Positions 34,667 to 43,928 of a stretch of DNA of 64,000 nucleotides are shown here, one piece after another. The stretch comes from CAYNRG01 sp047973125. GTDB taxonomy: Bacteria > Bacillota_I > Bacilli_A > Erysipelotrichales > Erysipelotrichaceae. How positions within the stretch are numbered: the stretch's first letter is position 1; each line of letters starts with the position of its first letter. A model generated the notes under the pieces. The model was not told the DNA's origin. It saw nothing but the letters and a program-made list of their open reading frames with translations, and ran no database searches. The DNA is taken from the NCBI GenBank assembly GCA_047973125.1, contig JBKEBK010000022.1, forward strand, positions 62,001 to 126,000. Direction: 5' to 3'. Both the position numbers and the translations under genes were made by a program.

Positions 34667-34829
34667 CTTCACCTAAGATGTAATCATTGATACTTGTCAT
34701 TATATCTATTTCATTATTTCATTTCTAAGAGATTGGAAATATAATAAATATTAATGTATTGATATTTTAAATTTCTATTTACATTTCATTGTTTTTTTTA
34801 GATAATAGATTTACTCGGAGGGAAATTTT

Positions 34830-36230
34830 ATGGATAAATATAATGATACAAAAAAAGAGAAGCCATTGGATGAAGATAAAAATACAAAAGAAGAGATGAC
34901 AATTTTACAAAGAATGTTAAGTGGTTTAATAGGGCCGCCATTGGATGAAAATGATAATACAAAAGAAGAGAAGTCATTGGATGAAGATAAAAATACAAAA
35001 GAAGAGGATCCTTTGGATGAAGATAAAAATACAAAGAAAAAGCCGTCGTTTTTACAAACAGCAGCAACAACTTTAATTGGGATGCCATCTTTTATAAAAA
35101 TAATAAAAGTTTTTATTTTAATATGTATTCTATCTTTCTTGATCAGTAAAAGTTATTATGTTCTAGCTACTGCTCTTATTGTGCTAACAAGTTTTTTAAC
35201 TATTATGAAGTACTTTAAGCAGATTAAGAAATACATTAGTACAATTTTAACAGATCGAAAAAATATTAAAAAATTGCAATATTATCATATAACTGATAAC
35301 GATAAGTTAATTGATGTAGAAAAAAAACAAAAAAAATTTAGTCTGTTCAATGAAGTGTCACTTGAACTAATTTCTATTTTAATGGTTAATTTTGTGGCTA
35401 TATATATTATGTCTCAGCAATTATTTGAAAAGTCTGCAGTTCTGGTTTTAATAGATGTTATAGTGCTTGGTTTATTATTTTTTATTTTGTTTTTTGGAAA
35501 TGCTAAATTTTTTTATAAACACAATACAGCAACCTTTGTTATGGTGCCTGTAGTAAGTGTAGTGATATATTTTATGTTTATTGCTCCTTTGATTTCATTT
35601 TTACCTGACTTTATAGGGCTTGCTTGTTACTTGTTTATTACAATAATATTATATTTAATATTAGCTTATTTCTTCCCTGCACACTACTTGAGAAAATTGA
35701 ATAGTAAAACAGTCTTAATTAGTTCAGTGACTGTCATTTTAGCAATTTTTTTATTTCAAATATTAGAATTTAATTATTCAAATTCTTTACAATATAGTGG
35801 CGATCTAATTACTATCACAGAAGTTAAAAATTCAACAGATATTACTGATACATTTAAAAATATTGTTTTAGATAACCCTATACTAGTTGAAACTACTAAT
35901 CAAGTTTTGAGCTATCTATCATCAAGTGTAATATCATCAATTACTGAGTATATATTAACGGCATTGACAGTATCATATATTGTTGGTAGTTTGATTATTA
36001 ATGAAAAAATTAAAAAAAATAATGCAAAAGCCAAGCGCATTTATAGAGATATAAAAATAAAAGAATCAATAATAGATTATGAAACGCTTAAAAAATGCTC
36101 TTATTATGGTGGAGAATATTATGAAAATCTATTATTAAATAATGATACAACTAAAAATATAATTATAATAAATGAAAGAGAACATAATATACCAAATGCT
36201 TCATCGAAGCCCTCAATTAAGGAAAGGTGA
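34830..36230 (+). CDS. polytopic membrane protein with acidic N-terminal repeats
   Basis: 466 residues. Residues 1-72 are hydrophilic and contain four copies of a repeat close to PLDEDKNTKEE. From about residue 88 on there are eight or so hydrophobic segments in pairs, separated by charged loops. The last segment is followed by a basic cytoplasmic tail. CGGAGGG precedes the ATG. Not recognised. Its place beside the RiPP cluster and its many membrane segments make a self-protection (immunity) role possible, but nothing in the sequence proves it. A long terminator follows. Confidence 0.65.
   Translation: MDKYNDTKKEKPLDEDKNTKEEMTILQRMLSGLIGPPLDENDNTKEEKSLDEDKNTKEEDPLDEDKNTKKKPSFLQTAATTLIGMPSFIKIIKVFILICILSFLISKSYYVLATALIVLTSFLTIMKYFKQIKKYISTILTDRKNIKKLQYYHITDNDKLIDVEKKQKKFSLFNEVSLELISILMVNFVAIYIMSQQLFEKSAVLVLIDVIVLGLLFFILFFGNAKFFYKHNTATFVMVPVVSVVIYFMFIAPLISFLPDFIGLACYLFITIILYLILAYFFPAHYLRKLNSKTVLISSVTVILAIFLFQILEFNYSNSLQYSGDLITITEVKNSTDITDTFKNIVLDNPILVETTNQVLSYLSSSVISSITEYILTALTVSYIVGSLIINEKIKKNNAKAKRIYRDIKIKESIIDYETLKKCSYYGGEYYENLLLNNDTTKNIIIINEREHNIPNASSKPSIKER
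34863..35042 (+). repeat. in-frame tandem repeat in the membrane protein gene
   Basis: Four 33-base units, starting at 34863, 34938, 34974 and 35010. Each encodes a (P/S)LDEDKNTKEE-like block. The last three are spaced exactly 36 bases, and the first is separated by an insert encoding a short hydrophobic piece. The near identity of the units at DNA level indicates recent expansion. Confidence 0.85.
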
Positions 36231-36278
36231 CGAAAATCATAAAAATATTTATTATGTCGTAAATATATAAAATTATAT

Positions 36279-36312
36279 AGACAATTTATCAATGAGATAA
36301 ATTGTCTTTTAT
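36279..36312 (+). terminator. strong terminator at the island's right end
   Basis: AGACAATTTATC and GATAAATTGTCT, 12 perfect pairs, then TTTATT. Between here and the next gene (36534) I see no gene or other element. Confidence 0.85.
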
Positions 36313-36533
36313 TATGCGTTGATACTTGTTTGTAGCTTTTGATGTAAATGGCTTTTAAATACATCTATATTTTTATTTTTTTAAAATCACATGCTAAATT
36401 GTTTTTGATGATTTCATCTGCCTATGAAGACATGAGAAATATGGTGAAGATCTTTTTAGTTATAAACATTTATATGCTTAACATATTTTTGTTGAGTGTT
36501 CCTTAAAAATAGAATAAGCAATTATGTTGGTTT

Positions 36534-37061
36534 TTAATGCTTATCGATTCTTATAATATATGGTGCATTAATTCTATTAAGTAATATTAACTTACTTACA
36601 TCATATTTATTGCTTAAAATACTTTTACAAAATTCTTCGACATCATTTGCTTCTTGTTGTCCTTTCTCAAATCCTGGATATAATACTAGTATTATAGTGC
36701 CTTCATTATTTAGATACTTTAATGCTATTTCTAATGTTTTTAATACTGTAAAAGAATTTGTGGTTATTGTTGATTCTGAATGGGGTAGATATCCAAGATT
36801 AAAGATACCTGCATCAAACTCTTGTACTTCTTCAAAAAATAATTCATGGGACTTTAAATGATATTCAATATTATTAAATGATTTACATCTATTCATTGTA
36901 TTATTAATTGCTTCTTCTTGTATATCAAAGGCATATACTTTAGTGAAGTGCTCAGCAAGGAAAAAAGTATCAAAACCGTTTCCACAGGTAAAGTCAATGG
37001 CCACATTTTTGTGTTTGTTTTTTAATAAAATATCTAGGGCTTCTGTGGTTATTTTTTTCAT
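36534..37061 (-). CDS. mnmM: MnmM-type (YtqB) tRNA wobble-uridine methyltransferase
   Basis: 175 residues, a class I SAM methyltransferase. SAM-binding motif I is DFTCGNGFDT (about residues 23-32), then YAFDIQ (motif II), FNLGYLPHSES (motif IV region), LVLYPGFEKGQQE, and a C-terminal NRINAPYIIRI. These match the YtqB family, shown to act as MnmM in Gram-positive bacteria and to finish 5-methylaminomethyl-2-thiouridine in tRNA. The family often has PPY where this protein has APY. A separate transcript, convergent with the island. Confidence 0.85.
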   Translation of the reverse strand: MKKITTEALDILLKNKHKNVAIDFTCGNGFDTFFLAEHFTKVYAFDIQEEAINNTMNRCKSFNNIEYHLKSHELFFEEVQEFDAGIFNLGYLPHSESTITTNSFTVLKTLEIALKYLNNEGTIILVLYPGFEKGQQEANDVEEFCKSILSNKYDVSKLILLNRINAPYIIRIDKH

Positions 37062-37194
37062 TTTATTTTTCTCCTTAATAGTTTTGTTATATAGTTATTA
37101 TGGACCTATTTATATAATGATTCAAGTTAATAAAAACTCTTTAATTTTACTGTTAATTTTGTTAAAATATAAAAGATAAGAAAAGGGGATTATT

Positions 37195-37974
37195 ATGGCT
37201 AAGAAAAAAATTGTTAATGTCGATACAGAAGAAAATAGAGAAAAAGCTAAGAATGTAAATGTTGAGGAATTTAAACCTACAGAAGAAAATAAAAAGAAGG
37301 CAACAAAATATAGAATCATAGCTTTTGTGTTATGGATAGTGGCATTTATTGGAGAAGGGTTTACTATTTACTTGCTTACTAAACCAACAATTAATACAGC
37401 GTTATTTATTGGTTTAATTGTTGGAATAATGGTTTTCGCTATTGGAGGGTCTTTGCTTTGGAAAAAGGCTAATCGTTTAGATCCGGCATCTAAAAAGAAC
37501 AAAGTAAAATTCTTTATTCAGAATCAACTTGGATTAATTATGACAATGATCGCATTTTTACCACTAGTTGTATTAATATTTGCTGATAAAGAAATGGGCA
37601 AAAAACAAAAAGGAATAATTGGATCAATTGCAGTTGTTGCTTTAGTTATTGCTGGATATTTTGGATTAGATTTAAATGCTCCATCAATAGAGGAGTATAC
37701 TGAACAAACTCAAGAGGTTGTAGATTTAACTGGTCAAGACTATGTTTTCTGGACAAAGTCTGGTACTAAGTATCACTTGTTTGATGACTGTTATCATATA
37801 AATCAGGATAAGACTACTGAGATTGCTGAGGGAACTGTTGCTCAGGCTAGAGCTTTAAAGAATATTACTGAACTTTGTAAGACTTGTAAGGATCGCTGGC
37901 TTGATGAGAATCCTGATAACAGCACTGCATTTATAGAATCAGAAGTTTTAGCAATAACTAAACTTCTTCCTTAA
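37195..37974 (+). CDS. membrane protein with C-terminal Cys/His (zinc-type) domain
   Basis: 259 residues. A charged N-terminus (1-40) is followed by four hydrophobic segments (about 43-63, 67-87, 112-130, 140-157) and a soluble C-terminal domain. In that domain, KYHLFDDCYHI and ELCKTCKDRW give a H-x4-C...C-x2-C arrangement, a small metal-binding module also seen at the end of various secreted or membrane proteins. Function unknown. AAAAGGGG precedes the ATG. It is a single gene ending in a terminator. Confidence 0.7.
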   Translation: MAKKKIVNVDTEENREKAKNVNVEEFKPTEENKKKATKYRIIAFVLWIVAFIGEGFTIYLLTKPTINTALFIGLIVGIMVFAIGGSLLWKKANRLDPASKKNKVKFFIQNQLGLIMTMIAFLPLVVLIFADKEMGKKQKGIIGSIAVVALVIAGYFGLDLNAPSIEEYTEQTQEVVDLTGQDYVFWTKSGTKYHLFDDCYHINQDKTTEIAEGTVAQARALKNITELCKTCKDRWLDENPDNSTAFIESEVLAITKLLP

Positions 37975-37980
37975 TAAAAT

Positions 37981-38003
37981 CTCGCTATATAGCGGGTTTT
38001 TTT
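37981..38003 (+). terminator. terminator after the zinc-motif membrane protein gene
   Basis: CTCGCT/AGCGGG stem with ATAT loop, then seven T residues. Confidence 0.8.
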
Positions 38004-38140
38004 ATATTTTTAAAATTGTAATAATTTTTGATTTATATGATTAATTTTAGATTAGAGTTATATTAATTAGATATTTTAATATTTGTTTTGTTTTCTTCTT
38101 TAGGCTTTTGTTATAATATAAATGAATTGAGGGGAAATGT

Positions 38141-39655
38141 ATGAATACAAACTGCTGCAAAATAATGATTGTAGATGACGAGTACATTATTCGTCATGGG
38201 ATTGTTCATTTTTTAGATTGGGAAAAGCATGGATTTAAAATTATTGGTGAAGCTTCAAATGGTATTGAAGCATTAGAGATAATAAAAAAAGATAAACCAC
38301 ATATTGTTATATGTGATATTGTAATGCCTGAAATGGATGGTATTGAATTATCTAAAAAAATAAAGGAGTTATATCCTGATATAAAGGTAATTGTTTTAAG
38401 TAGCTATGGTGATTTTGATAAAGTAAAACAAATGTTTTTAAGTGGAGTAGCTGATTATATTTTAAAGCCAACACTTAATCAAAAAAATCTTATTGAATCA
38501 TTAAATAATGTTAGAAGATCAATTGATAAAGTAAAGTTTTCTAAATCATCTACACCGACTTTATCTTTACAACTCACACAATTATTGTTGGGATTAGAGT
38601 GTGATGATATTGTCGATAATGAAATTACTAAAAGTAATAACTTTACTTTGTTACTAATAAGTGGTGATAAAAATTCAAATTTAAATGATTTAAATAATTT
38701 TTATAATGAGCAATTACACTTAGTGATTGACAAGAGTAGGTATTGTATTTTAGAGCCTGATGATAATAATCATGTAATTTTATTTGCTGATAGCTTAAGT
38801 GAAGAAGTACTTTTAAAATTAGAGTCTATTTCTAAGGGGCTCTTAGTTAGTTATTCTTTGTCTTGTAGTGATAAATTTAGTGATTTAAAAGAAATTAATC
38901 TTATATATGAGAAATTAATTAAGAGCATGGATAGTAAATTTTATCTTAAGAAGGGTGAAATTATTTCTAAGAATAACTTAGTTAATATTACTCCTTTAAA
39001 GAAATTTGATATGCATATTTATAATGATTTACTATATCGTTTACAACTTATTGATGCTCTTGAGATGTTGAAAAAATTTGTGGTTGAATCTTTAGAGGTA
39101 AAGAGTAGTCCTAAAGAACTTAAGGCATTGATTGGTAATTCATTTTACACTTTTATATCAATGATGGAAGAGCATAACATTGATTCTAAGTATATTGATG
39201 ATTTTAAATTAACTTCACTTAGTGCTTTAGGTTCTAGTAGTGATGAGTGTGAGTTGAAAAATGAGTTAGATAAAATAATTGAAAATTTAACTATTGTTGT
39301 TGAAAATTATCATATCGATAAAAATGAGGATACAATGAATCAAATTGTAAAATATTTGCATCTTAACTATAATAAACCACTTACACTTAATAAAATTGCA
39401 AGTGAGTTTAATTTTAGCTACAGTTATTTGTCTGCTTATTTTAATGAGCGCTCTGACTTATCATTCAATGAATATCTAAATAAAATAAGAATAAATAAAG
39501 CAGCAGAACTATTAAGATCTAATAAATCTAGTATTAGTGAAGTTGGTTATGATGTTGGATTCTCAGATCATAGTTATTTTTGTAAGGTGTTTAAAAAACA
39601 AATTGGGATTACACCAAGCGTCTATCGTCGTGGGGGAAGAGTAAATGTGGAGTAG
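38141..39655 (+). CDS. YesN-type response regulator with AraC DNA-binding domain
   Basis: 504 residues. A receiver domain (1-120) has D13/D14 and phospho-acceptor Asp59 in VICDIVMPEMDG, with a Lys in ILKPT. A long middle region of ~270 residues follows, then an AraC double HTH (about 400-504) ending in FSDHSYFCKVFKKQIGITPS. A TATAAT lies at 38112-38117. It overlaps the sensor kinase gene by 11 bases. Such pairs control nearby carbohydrate uptake genes, here the ABC importer and beta-galactosidase. Confidence 0.9.
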   Translation: MNTNCCKIMIVDDEYIIRHGIVHFLDWEKHGFKIIGEASNGIEALEIIKKDKPHIVICDIVMPEMDGIELSKKIKELYPDIKVIVLSSYGDFDKVKQMFLSGVADYILKPTLNQKNLIESLNNVRRSIDKVKFSKSSTPTLSLQLTQLLLGLECDDIVDNEITKSNNFTLLLISGDKNSNLNDLNNFYNEQLHLVIDKSRYCILEPDDNNHVILFADSLSEEVLLKLESISKGLLVSYSLSCSDKFSDLKEINLIYEKLIKSMDSKFYLKKGEIISKNNLVNITPLKKFDMHIYNDLLYRLQLIDALEMLKKFVVESLEVKSSPKELKALIGNSFYTFISMMEEHNIDSKYIDDFKLTSLSALGSSSDECELKNELDKIIENLTIVVENYHIDKNEDTMNQIVKYLHLNYNKPLTLNKIASEFNFSYSYLSAYFNERSDLSFNEYLNKIRINKAAELLRSNKSSISEVGYDVGFSDHSYFCKVFKKQIGITPSVYRRGGRVNVE

Positions 39656-41414
39656 GCTAATAAACACAATAAAAAATAAAAGTCTCTTTATCCAAATTAG
39701 TATTACTGCTGCTATTGCTATAGTTATCGCAACAACAACAGCTTCTCTTTTTGTTTTAAATTTATCGGAAAAGGTCTATCTTGATGCCTACAGGGATTTC
39801 AATGATAAAATTATTGGTGAAATTAGTACTGAATATTATCAGCTACATGAAGATGTAGTAAATGTATTAACAACAGCTCAACAGAGCCAATCAGTAAAAG
39901 AATATCTTACAAATTCAAATTTAAGTTCATTAGAAGAAAATAGAATTATTTACAATATGCAAAAACAAGTAAAAAACTATGCAATACTAAATCAAAAAGT
40001 TTCTTCTAATATGATGATTGTCGGATTAAATGGAAAAAAATATTCTCCTGGTTCTGGACTTGATAGTGATAGCCCAAAAGAAATATTAGATAGTGATATA
40101 GTTAAGGATGCACTTTTAAATCCTAATAAAATTACCTATTATTATGCAACTGGTGGTTTTAGTAAAAATACTAAGAACTTGGATGTTGTAATTGTAATTA
40201 AGGTCTTAAAAGATTATTATACAAAAGAAAATTATGGTGTTGCTATTATTACAATGAGTGAGAATGAATTCTCATCATTTTATGATTCACTTATTGATAG
40301 TAAAATTAATAAAATCTATTGTATTGATAAAAATGGAGTGATAGTATCATCTAATTCATCGGGTTATGTTGGTAAAGTTGATGAAGAGTTGAATAAGTTT
40401 ATTGAAGTAAATGATAAAAATAAATACTCTAAGGTAAAATATCTTGATGGAATGTACTCGTCAAATATAAAAGTGCTTCCTTATATGAATTTTGAACTAT
40501 TAAGTATGATTGATGAGTCAGCTCTTATAAAAGAAGTTAATTTCTTTTTACCGGTTATTGCCTTTACTGTTTTATCTTCGCTGTTATTTACGATAATTGT
40601 TGTTATGTTAATTAGAAAATATTTTCAACCTTTAAATACAATTATTGATCATGTTCCTACTATTATTGAGGGGGATTTTGATAGTTTGATTGAAGTTAAT
40701 AGCTCTGGTGAAATAATGGAGTTAGCTGATGCTTTTAACTATATGTTAGATGGGTTAAATAGCTATGTAGACAATGTTGTTAAACTTGAAAAAGAAAAGA
40801 AACTTTCTGAAATCCATGCACTACAAATGCAAATAAATCCTCATTTTGTATATAATACACTGACTTCCATTAAATTTTTAATCTGGCAAAAAAAGAATGA
40901 CCAAGCAATTATAGCAATGGATGCTTTTATTGAACTTCTAAGAAATACTATTGGTAATGATGAGGAATATAGTAGTGTAAAAAAAGAAATAGAGAATATG
41001 AAAAACTATGTTAAGATTCAAAACATTAGGTATAATGATAAAGTTAGTGTTTCATACCATATTAGTGAAGGGTGTGAAGATATTAAGATTATTAAAATGT
41101 TAATGCAGCCATTTGTAGAAAACTCATTTATTCATGCATTTAAGGAAGAAGAGTTTGCGACTATAAATATCTTCATCAGTGTGAAATCTGAAAATCTTAT
41201 TATAGAAGTTATTGATAATGGAAAAGGAATTGAGAAAGATAAGCTAAGTGATTTATTTAATTGTAAATCATCTAGTATGAATGGATTATCTGGTCTTGGT
41301 ATTAAAAATGTTAATGATCGAATTAAACTCTTATATGGAGATAATTATGGTGTTAGTGTATCTAGTGTGATATCTAAAGGAACAATAGTAACGATTAAAC
41401 TTCCAATAATTTAA
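39645..41414 (+). CDS. YesM-type sensor histidine kinase
   Basis: 589 residues. Membrane segments at about 15-38 and 303-325 enclose a ~265-residue extracytoplasmic sensor (dCache-like, inferred from size). A HAMP region follows, then the His-kinase motif QINPHFVYNTLTSIKFLIW typical of the HPK8/LytS-YesM class, and an ATPase domain with the N-box QPFVENSFIHAF and G-box GLGIKNVNDRI. It probably senses extracellular galactosides, directly or through the binding protein downstream. The start overlaps the regulator gene by 11 bases, and the operon ends in a terminator. Confidence 0.9.
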   Translation: MWSRLINTIKNKSLFIQISITAAIAIVIATTTASLFVLNLSEKVYLDAYRDFNDKIIGEISTEYYQLHEDVVNVLTTAQQSQSVKEYLTNSNLSSLEENRIIYNMQKQVKNYAILNQKVSSNMMIVGLNGKKYSPGSGLDSDSPKEILDSDIVKDALLNPNKITYYYATGGFSKNTKNLDVVIVIKVLKDYYTKENYGVAIITMSENEFSSFYDSLIDSKINKIYCIDKNGVIVSSNSSGYVGKVDEELNKFIEVNDKNKYSKVKYLDGMYSSNIKVLPYMNFELLSMIDESALIKEVNFFLPVIAFTVLSSLLFTIIVVMLIRKYFQPLNTIIDHVPTIIEGDFDSLIEVNSSGEIMELADAFNYMLDGLNSYVDNVVKLEKEKKLSEIHALQMQINPHFVYNTLTSIKFLIWQKKNDQAIIAMDAFIELLRNTIGNDEEYSSVKKEIENMKNYVKIQNIRYNDKVSVSYHISEGCEDIKIIKMLMQPFVENSFIHAFKEEEFATINIFISVKSENLIIEVIDNGKGIEKDKLSDLFNCKSSSMNGLSGLGIKNVNDRIKLLYGDNYGVSVSSVISKGTIVTIKLPII

Positions 41415-41415
41415 T

Positions 41416-41449
41416 AAACAAATAGGCTTGCTCTATTTGTTTTCTTTTA
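41416..41449 (+). terminator. terminator between kinase gene and sugar operon
   Basis: AAACAAATAG (41416-41425) and CTATTTGTTT (41433-41442), ten pairs, then CTTTTA. Confidence 0.75.
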
Positions 41450-41566
41450 CGTATTAAAAGCTATAAATATTTTAAGAGTAAATAATAAAATTTTTCTATT
41501 TAAAAATAATAAAATTGTAAAACTTTATGAAATTTATAAATTATTATTGAAGTAATAACAGGACAA

Positions 41567-41594
41567 TTGACACCGCTTTCACGTGTGATATAGT
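41567..41594 (+). promoter_or_regulatory. promoter of the galactoside operon overlapped by a cre-like site
   Basis: TTGACA (41567-41572), 16-base spacer, TATAGT (41589-41594). TGACACCGCTTTCA (41568-41581) matches 12 of 14 positions of the CcpA cre consensus TGWAARCGYTWNCW and covers the -35 and half the spacer. That position predicts catabolite repression by blocking RNA polymerase. Confidence 0.7.
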
Positions 41595-41679
41595 TAGCGT
41601 ATGAAAGAGATTAGTGTTAAAAATAAGAAGTTAAATCTTATATTTAACATTAATTAAAAAGACTCTAGGAGGAGAGAAA

Positions 41680-42963
41680 ATGAAGAAGTTATTTAAAGTT
41701 TTACTTGTTATGATCATGGCTTTAAGTGTTATTGGTTGTAGTAAAAAGGAAGAGCCAGAAGTTAAAGAAGGAGATAAGGTTACAATTTGGGCGTGGGATG
41801 AAACATTTAACATCGCAGCACTAAAAGATGCTGCAGCAATGTATAAAGAAATCAACCCTGATGTTGAAATTGAAATTGTTACAATGAACCAAGATGATGT
41901 AGTTCAAAAATTACATATTAATTTATCATCTGGTAAATTAGATGGTTTACCTGATGTTGTACTAATTGATGATTATCGTTGTCAAAATTTCTTAACAGCT
42001 TACAGTGGATCATTTGCTGAAGTTGGAGATATCGTTAATGAAAATGATTTTGCTTCATATAAGTTTGGATCAAATAAAATTGATGGAAAACTTTATGGAA
42101 TACCATTTGATTCAGGTGTAACTGGATTATTCTATCGTACTGATTATATTGAAGAAGCAGGTTATACACAAGAAGATATGAAAAACCTTACTTGGGAAAA
42201 ATATATTGAAATCGGTAAAGCAGTTAAAGAAAAAACTGGTAAAGATATGCTTACTTTAGATCCAAGTGATGTTGGTCAGCTTCGTATTATGATGCAATCA
42301 GCTGGTACTTGGTATATGAATGAAGATGGTCAAACAGTTAATATCGAAAATAACCAAGTTTTAAAAGATGGTATTGAAATTTATAAAAGTATGATCGATT
42401 CAGAAATCGTTAAGCAAGTATCTGACTGGGATTCATTTGTATCAGCATTCCAACAAGGTGATGTTGCATCAGTTCCATCTGGTTGCTGGATTCTAAGTTC
42501 AATTACAGCTGCAGAAGATTTAGCTGGTAAATGGGCATTAACAGAAATTCCAAGACTTGGAAATAATGCAGATTCTACAAACTATTCTAACTTTGGTGGT
42601 TCTGGATGGTATATTCTAAATAATGACAATGTTGAAGTTACTAAAGCATTTATGAAAGAAACATTTGCTTCAAGTGCTGATCTAATGAACACTTTAGCAA
42701 ATAATATCGGAGTAGTTAGTACTTTAAAAGCTGCAAAAGATACAGAGAGCTATGCTGCTGGTAATCCATTCTTTAATGGTCAACCAACATTCAAAATGTT
42801 CTCAGAATGGGCTGAGAAGATTAAGGGAGTTAACTATGGTCTTCATACATATGAAATTGAAGATATCGTAGAAGGTGCTGTTCAAGCGATTCTTGGTGGT
42901 ACAGAAATTGATGCGGCATTAAAAGATGCTCATGCACAAGCACAATCAGCTGTTTCTAAATAG
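41680..42963 (+). CDS. ABC sugar-binding lipoprotein
   Basis: 427 residues, extracellular solute-binding family 1. It has a lipoprotein signal peptide with lipobox VIGC and acylated Cys20, then a mature domain beginning with DKVTIWAWDE and the two-lobe fold. It captures oligosaccharides for the permeases downstream. The neighbouring beta-galactosidase suggests galacto-oligosaccharides or lactose. AGGAGGAG precedes the ATG. An intercistronic hairpin follows. Confidence 0.92.
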   Translation: MKKLFKVLLVMIMALSVIGCSKKEEPEVKEGDKVTIWAWDETFNIAALKDAAAMYKEINPDVEIEIVTMNQDDVVQKLHINLSSGKLDGLPDVVLIDDYRCQNFLTAYSGSFAEVGDIVNENDFASYKFGSNKIDGKLYGIPFDSGVTGLFYRTDYIEEAGYTQEDMKNLTWEKYIEIGKAVKEKTGKDMLTLDPSDVGQLRIMMQSAGTWYMNEDGQTVNIENNQVLKDGIEIYKSMIDSEIVKQVSDWDSFVSAFQQGDVASVPSGCWILSSITAAEDLAGKWALTEIPRLGNNADSTNYSNFGGSGWYILNNDNVEVTKAFMKETFASSADLMNTLANNIGVVSTLKAAKDTESYAAGNPFFNGQPTFKMFSEWAEKIKGVNYGLHTYEIEDIVEGAVQAILGGTEIDAALKDAHAQAQSAVSK

Positions 42964-42976
42964 TTAGTTTAACATC

Positions 42977-43003
42977 ATCGGAACTGCATTATGTGGTTCC
43001 GAT
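42977..43003 (+). other. intercistronic stem-loop after the binding-protein gene
   Basis: ATCGGAAC and GTTCCGAT, eight pairs with an 11-base loop and a weak T tail. In binding-protein operons such hairpins usually stabilise the upstream message or partly terminate, giving more binding protein than permease. Confidence 0.65.
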
Positions 43004-43028
43004 TATTTTATAAAAAGGAGGAATTAAA

Positions 43029-43928
43029 TTGAAACTCTCAAAGAAGCGAACAAAAGATGGATATACAAGTGGTGAAAATCGTGTAGGGTGGGCGATGGTC
43101 TCTCCTAGTATGATTCTTATTACAATCTTAGTTTTCATTCCTATGATTCAAGCATTTATTACATCTTTACAAAGTGGTCTTGCTAATAACTTAAGATTTG
43201 TTGGTTTTTCAAATTACGTAAAATTATTAAATGATGCTACATTTCTAAAGGCAGCAAGTAATACATTATTATATTTAGTAATTCAAGTTCCACTAATGAT
43301 TGTTTTATCACTGTTTATTGCATCGATATTAAATGATAAAAAGCTAAAGGGTAAAACATTTTTTAGAACAGCAGTTTTTTTACCATGTATCACATCACTT
43401 GTTGCTTATTCAATTATCATGAAGAGCTTATTTAGTGGAGATGGTTTGATAAATCAAATGTTATTAAATTTTCATTTAATAAAAGATCCAATAAATTGGA
43501 TTACTGATGCTTTTTTTGCAAAGATTTTGATTATAATTGCTATTACATGGAGATGGACTGGTTATAATATGATATTTTACTTATCTGGAATGCAAAATAT
43601 AAATCCTTCAATTTATGAAGCAGCAGAAATTGATGGGGCATCAGCATTTTCAAAATTTGTAAATATTACGATTCCATTACTTAAACCAATAATTTTATTT
43701 ACTACTATCACTTCAACAATTGGTACCTTACAATTATTTGATGAAGTTGTAAATATAACCAATGGTGGTCCTGCCAATGCAACCACAACTTTATCGCAGT
43801 ATATTTATAATTTAAGTTTTAAATTTTCTCCAAACTTTGGTTATGCTGCAGCTGTTGCTTTTGTTATTGTTATTGCAATTGTAATATTATCATTAATTCA
43901 AATGAAAGTAGGTAATAAGTATGACTAG
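43029..43928 (+). CDS. ABC sugar permease, MalF type
   Basis: 299 residues with six membrane segments. The EAA loop EAAEIDGASAFSKFVNITIP (residues ~198-217) is the ATPase contact. The start is a TTG at 43029 with AAAGGAGG eight bases upstream, and no ATG fits. It overlaps the next permease gene by eight bases. No ATPase gene is in this operon, so a shared MsmX-type ATPase encoded elsewhere is expected. Confidence 0.92.
   Translation: MKLSKKRTKDGYTSGENRVGWAMVSPSMILITILVFIPMIQAFITSLQSGLANNLRFVGFSNYVKLLNDATFLKAASNTLLYLVIQVPLMIVLSLFIASILNDKKLKGKTFFRTAVFLPCITSLVAYSIIMKSLFSGDGLINQMLLNFHLIKDPINWITDAFFAKILIIIAITWRWTGYNMIFYLSGMQNINPSIYEAAEIDGASAFSKFVNITIPLLKPIILFTTITSTIGTLQLFDEVVNITNGGPANATTTLSQYIYNLSFKFSPNFGYAAAVAFVIVIAIVILSLIQMKVGNKYD

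Larger units (their letters stand above)
25322..36235. other. accessory island: RiPP cluster, agr-type regulator module and decayed genes
   Basis: From the tRNA 3' end to the terminator before mnmM the content changes. There is a Cys-rich peptide biosynthesis operon, a quorum-sensing-type regulator set with several broken genes, long gene-free stretches and a low-complexity membrane protein. The flanks are housekeeping genes. No integrase gene and no second copy of the tRNA 3' end is visible, so the right boundary is approximate and the island status is inference. Confidence 0.55.

Noticed and set aside
34863..35042. CRISPR array
   Set aside because: The repeats are in frame within a coding sequence, almost directly adjacent, and without unique spacers.
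25322..36533. Search for a second copy of the tRNA 3' end as right attachment site
   Set aside because: I found no convincing repeat of the last bases of the tRNA, so no attachment site is annotated.
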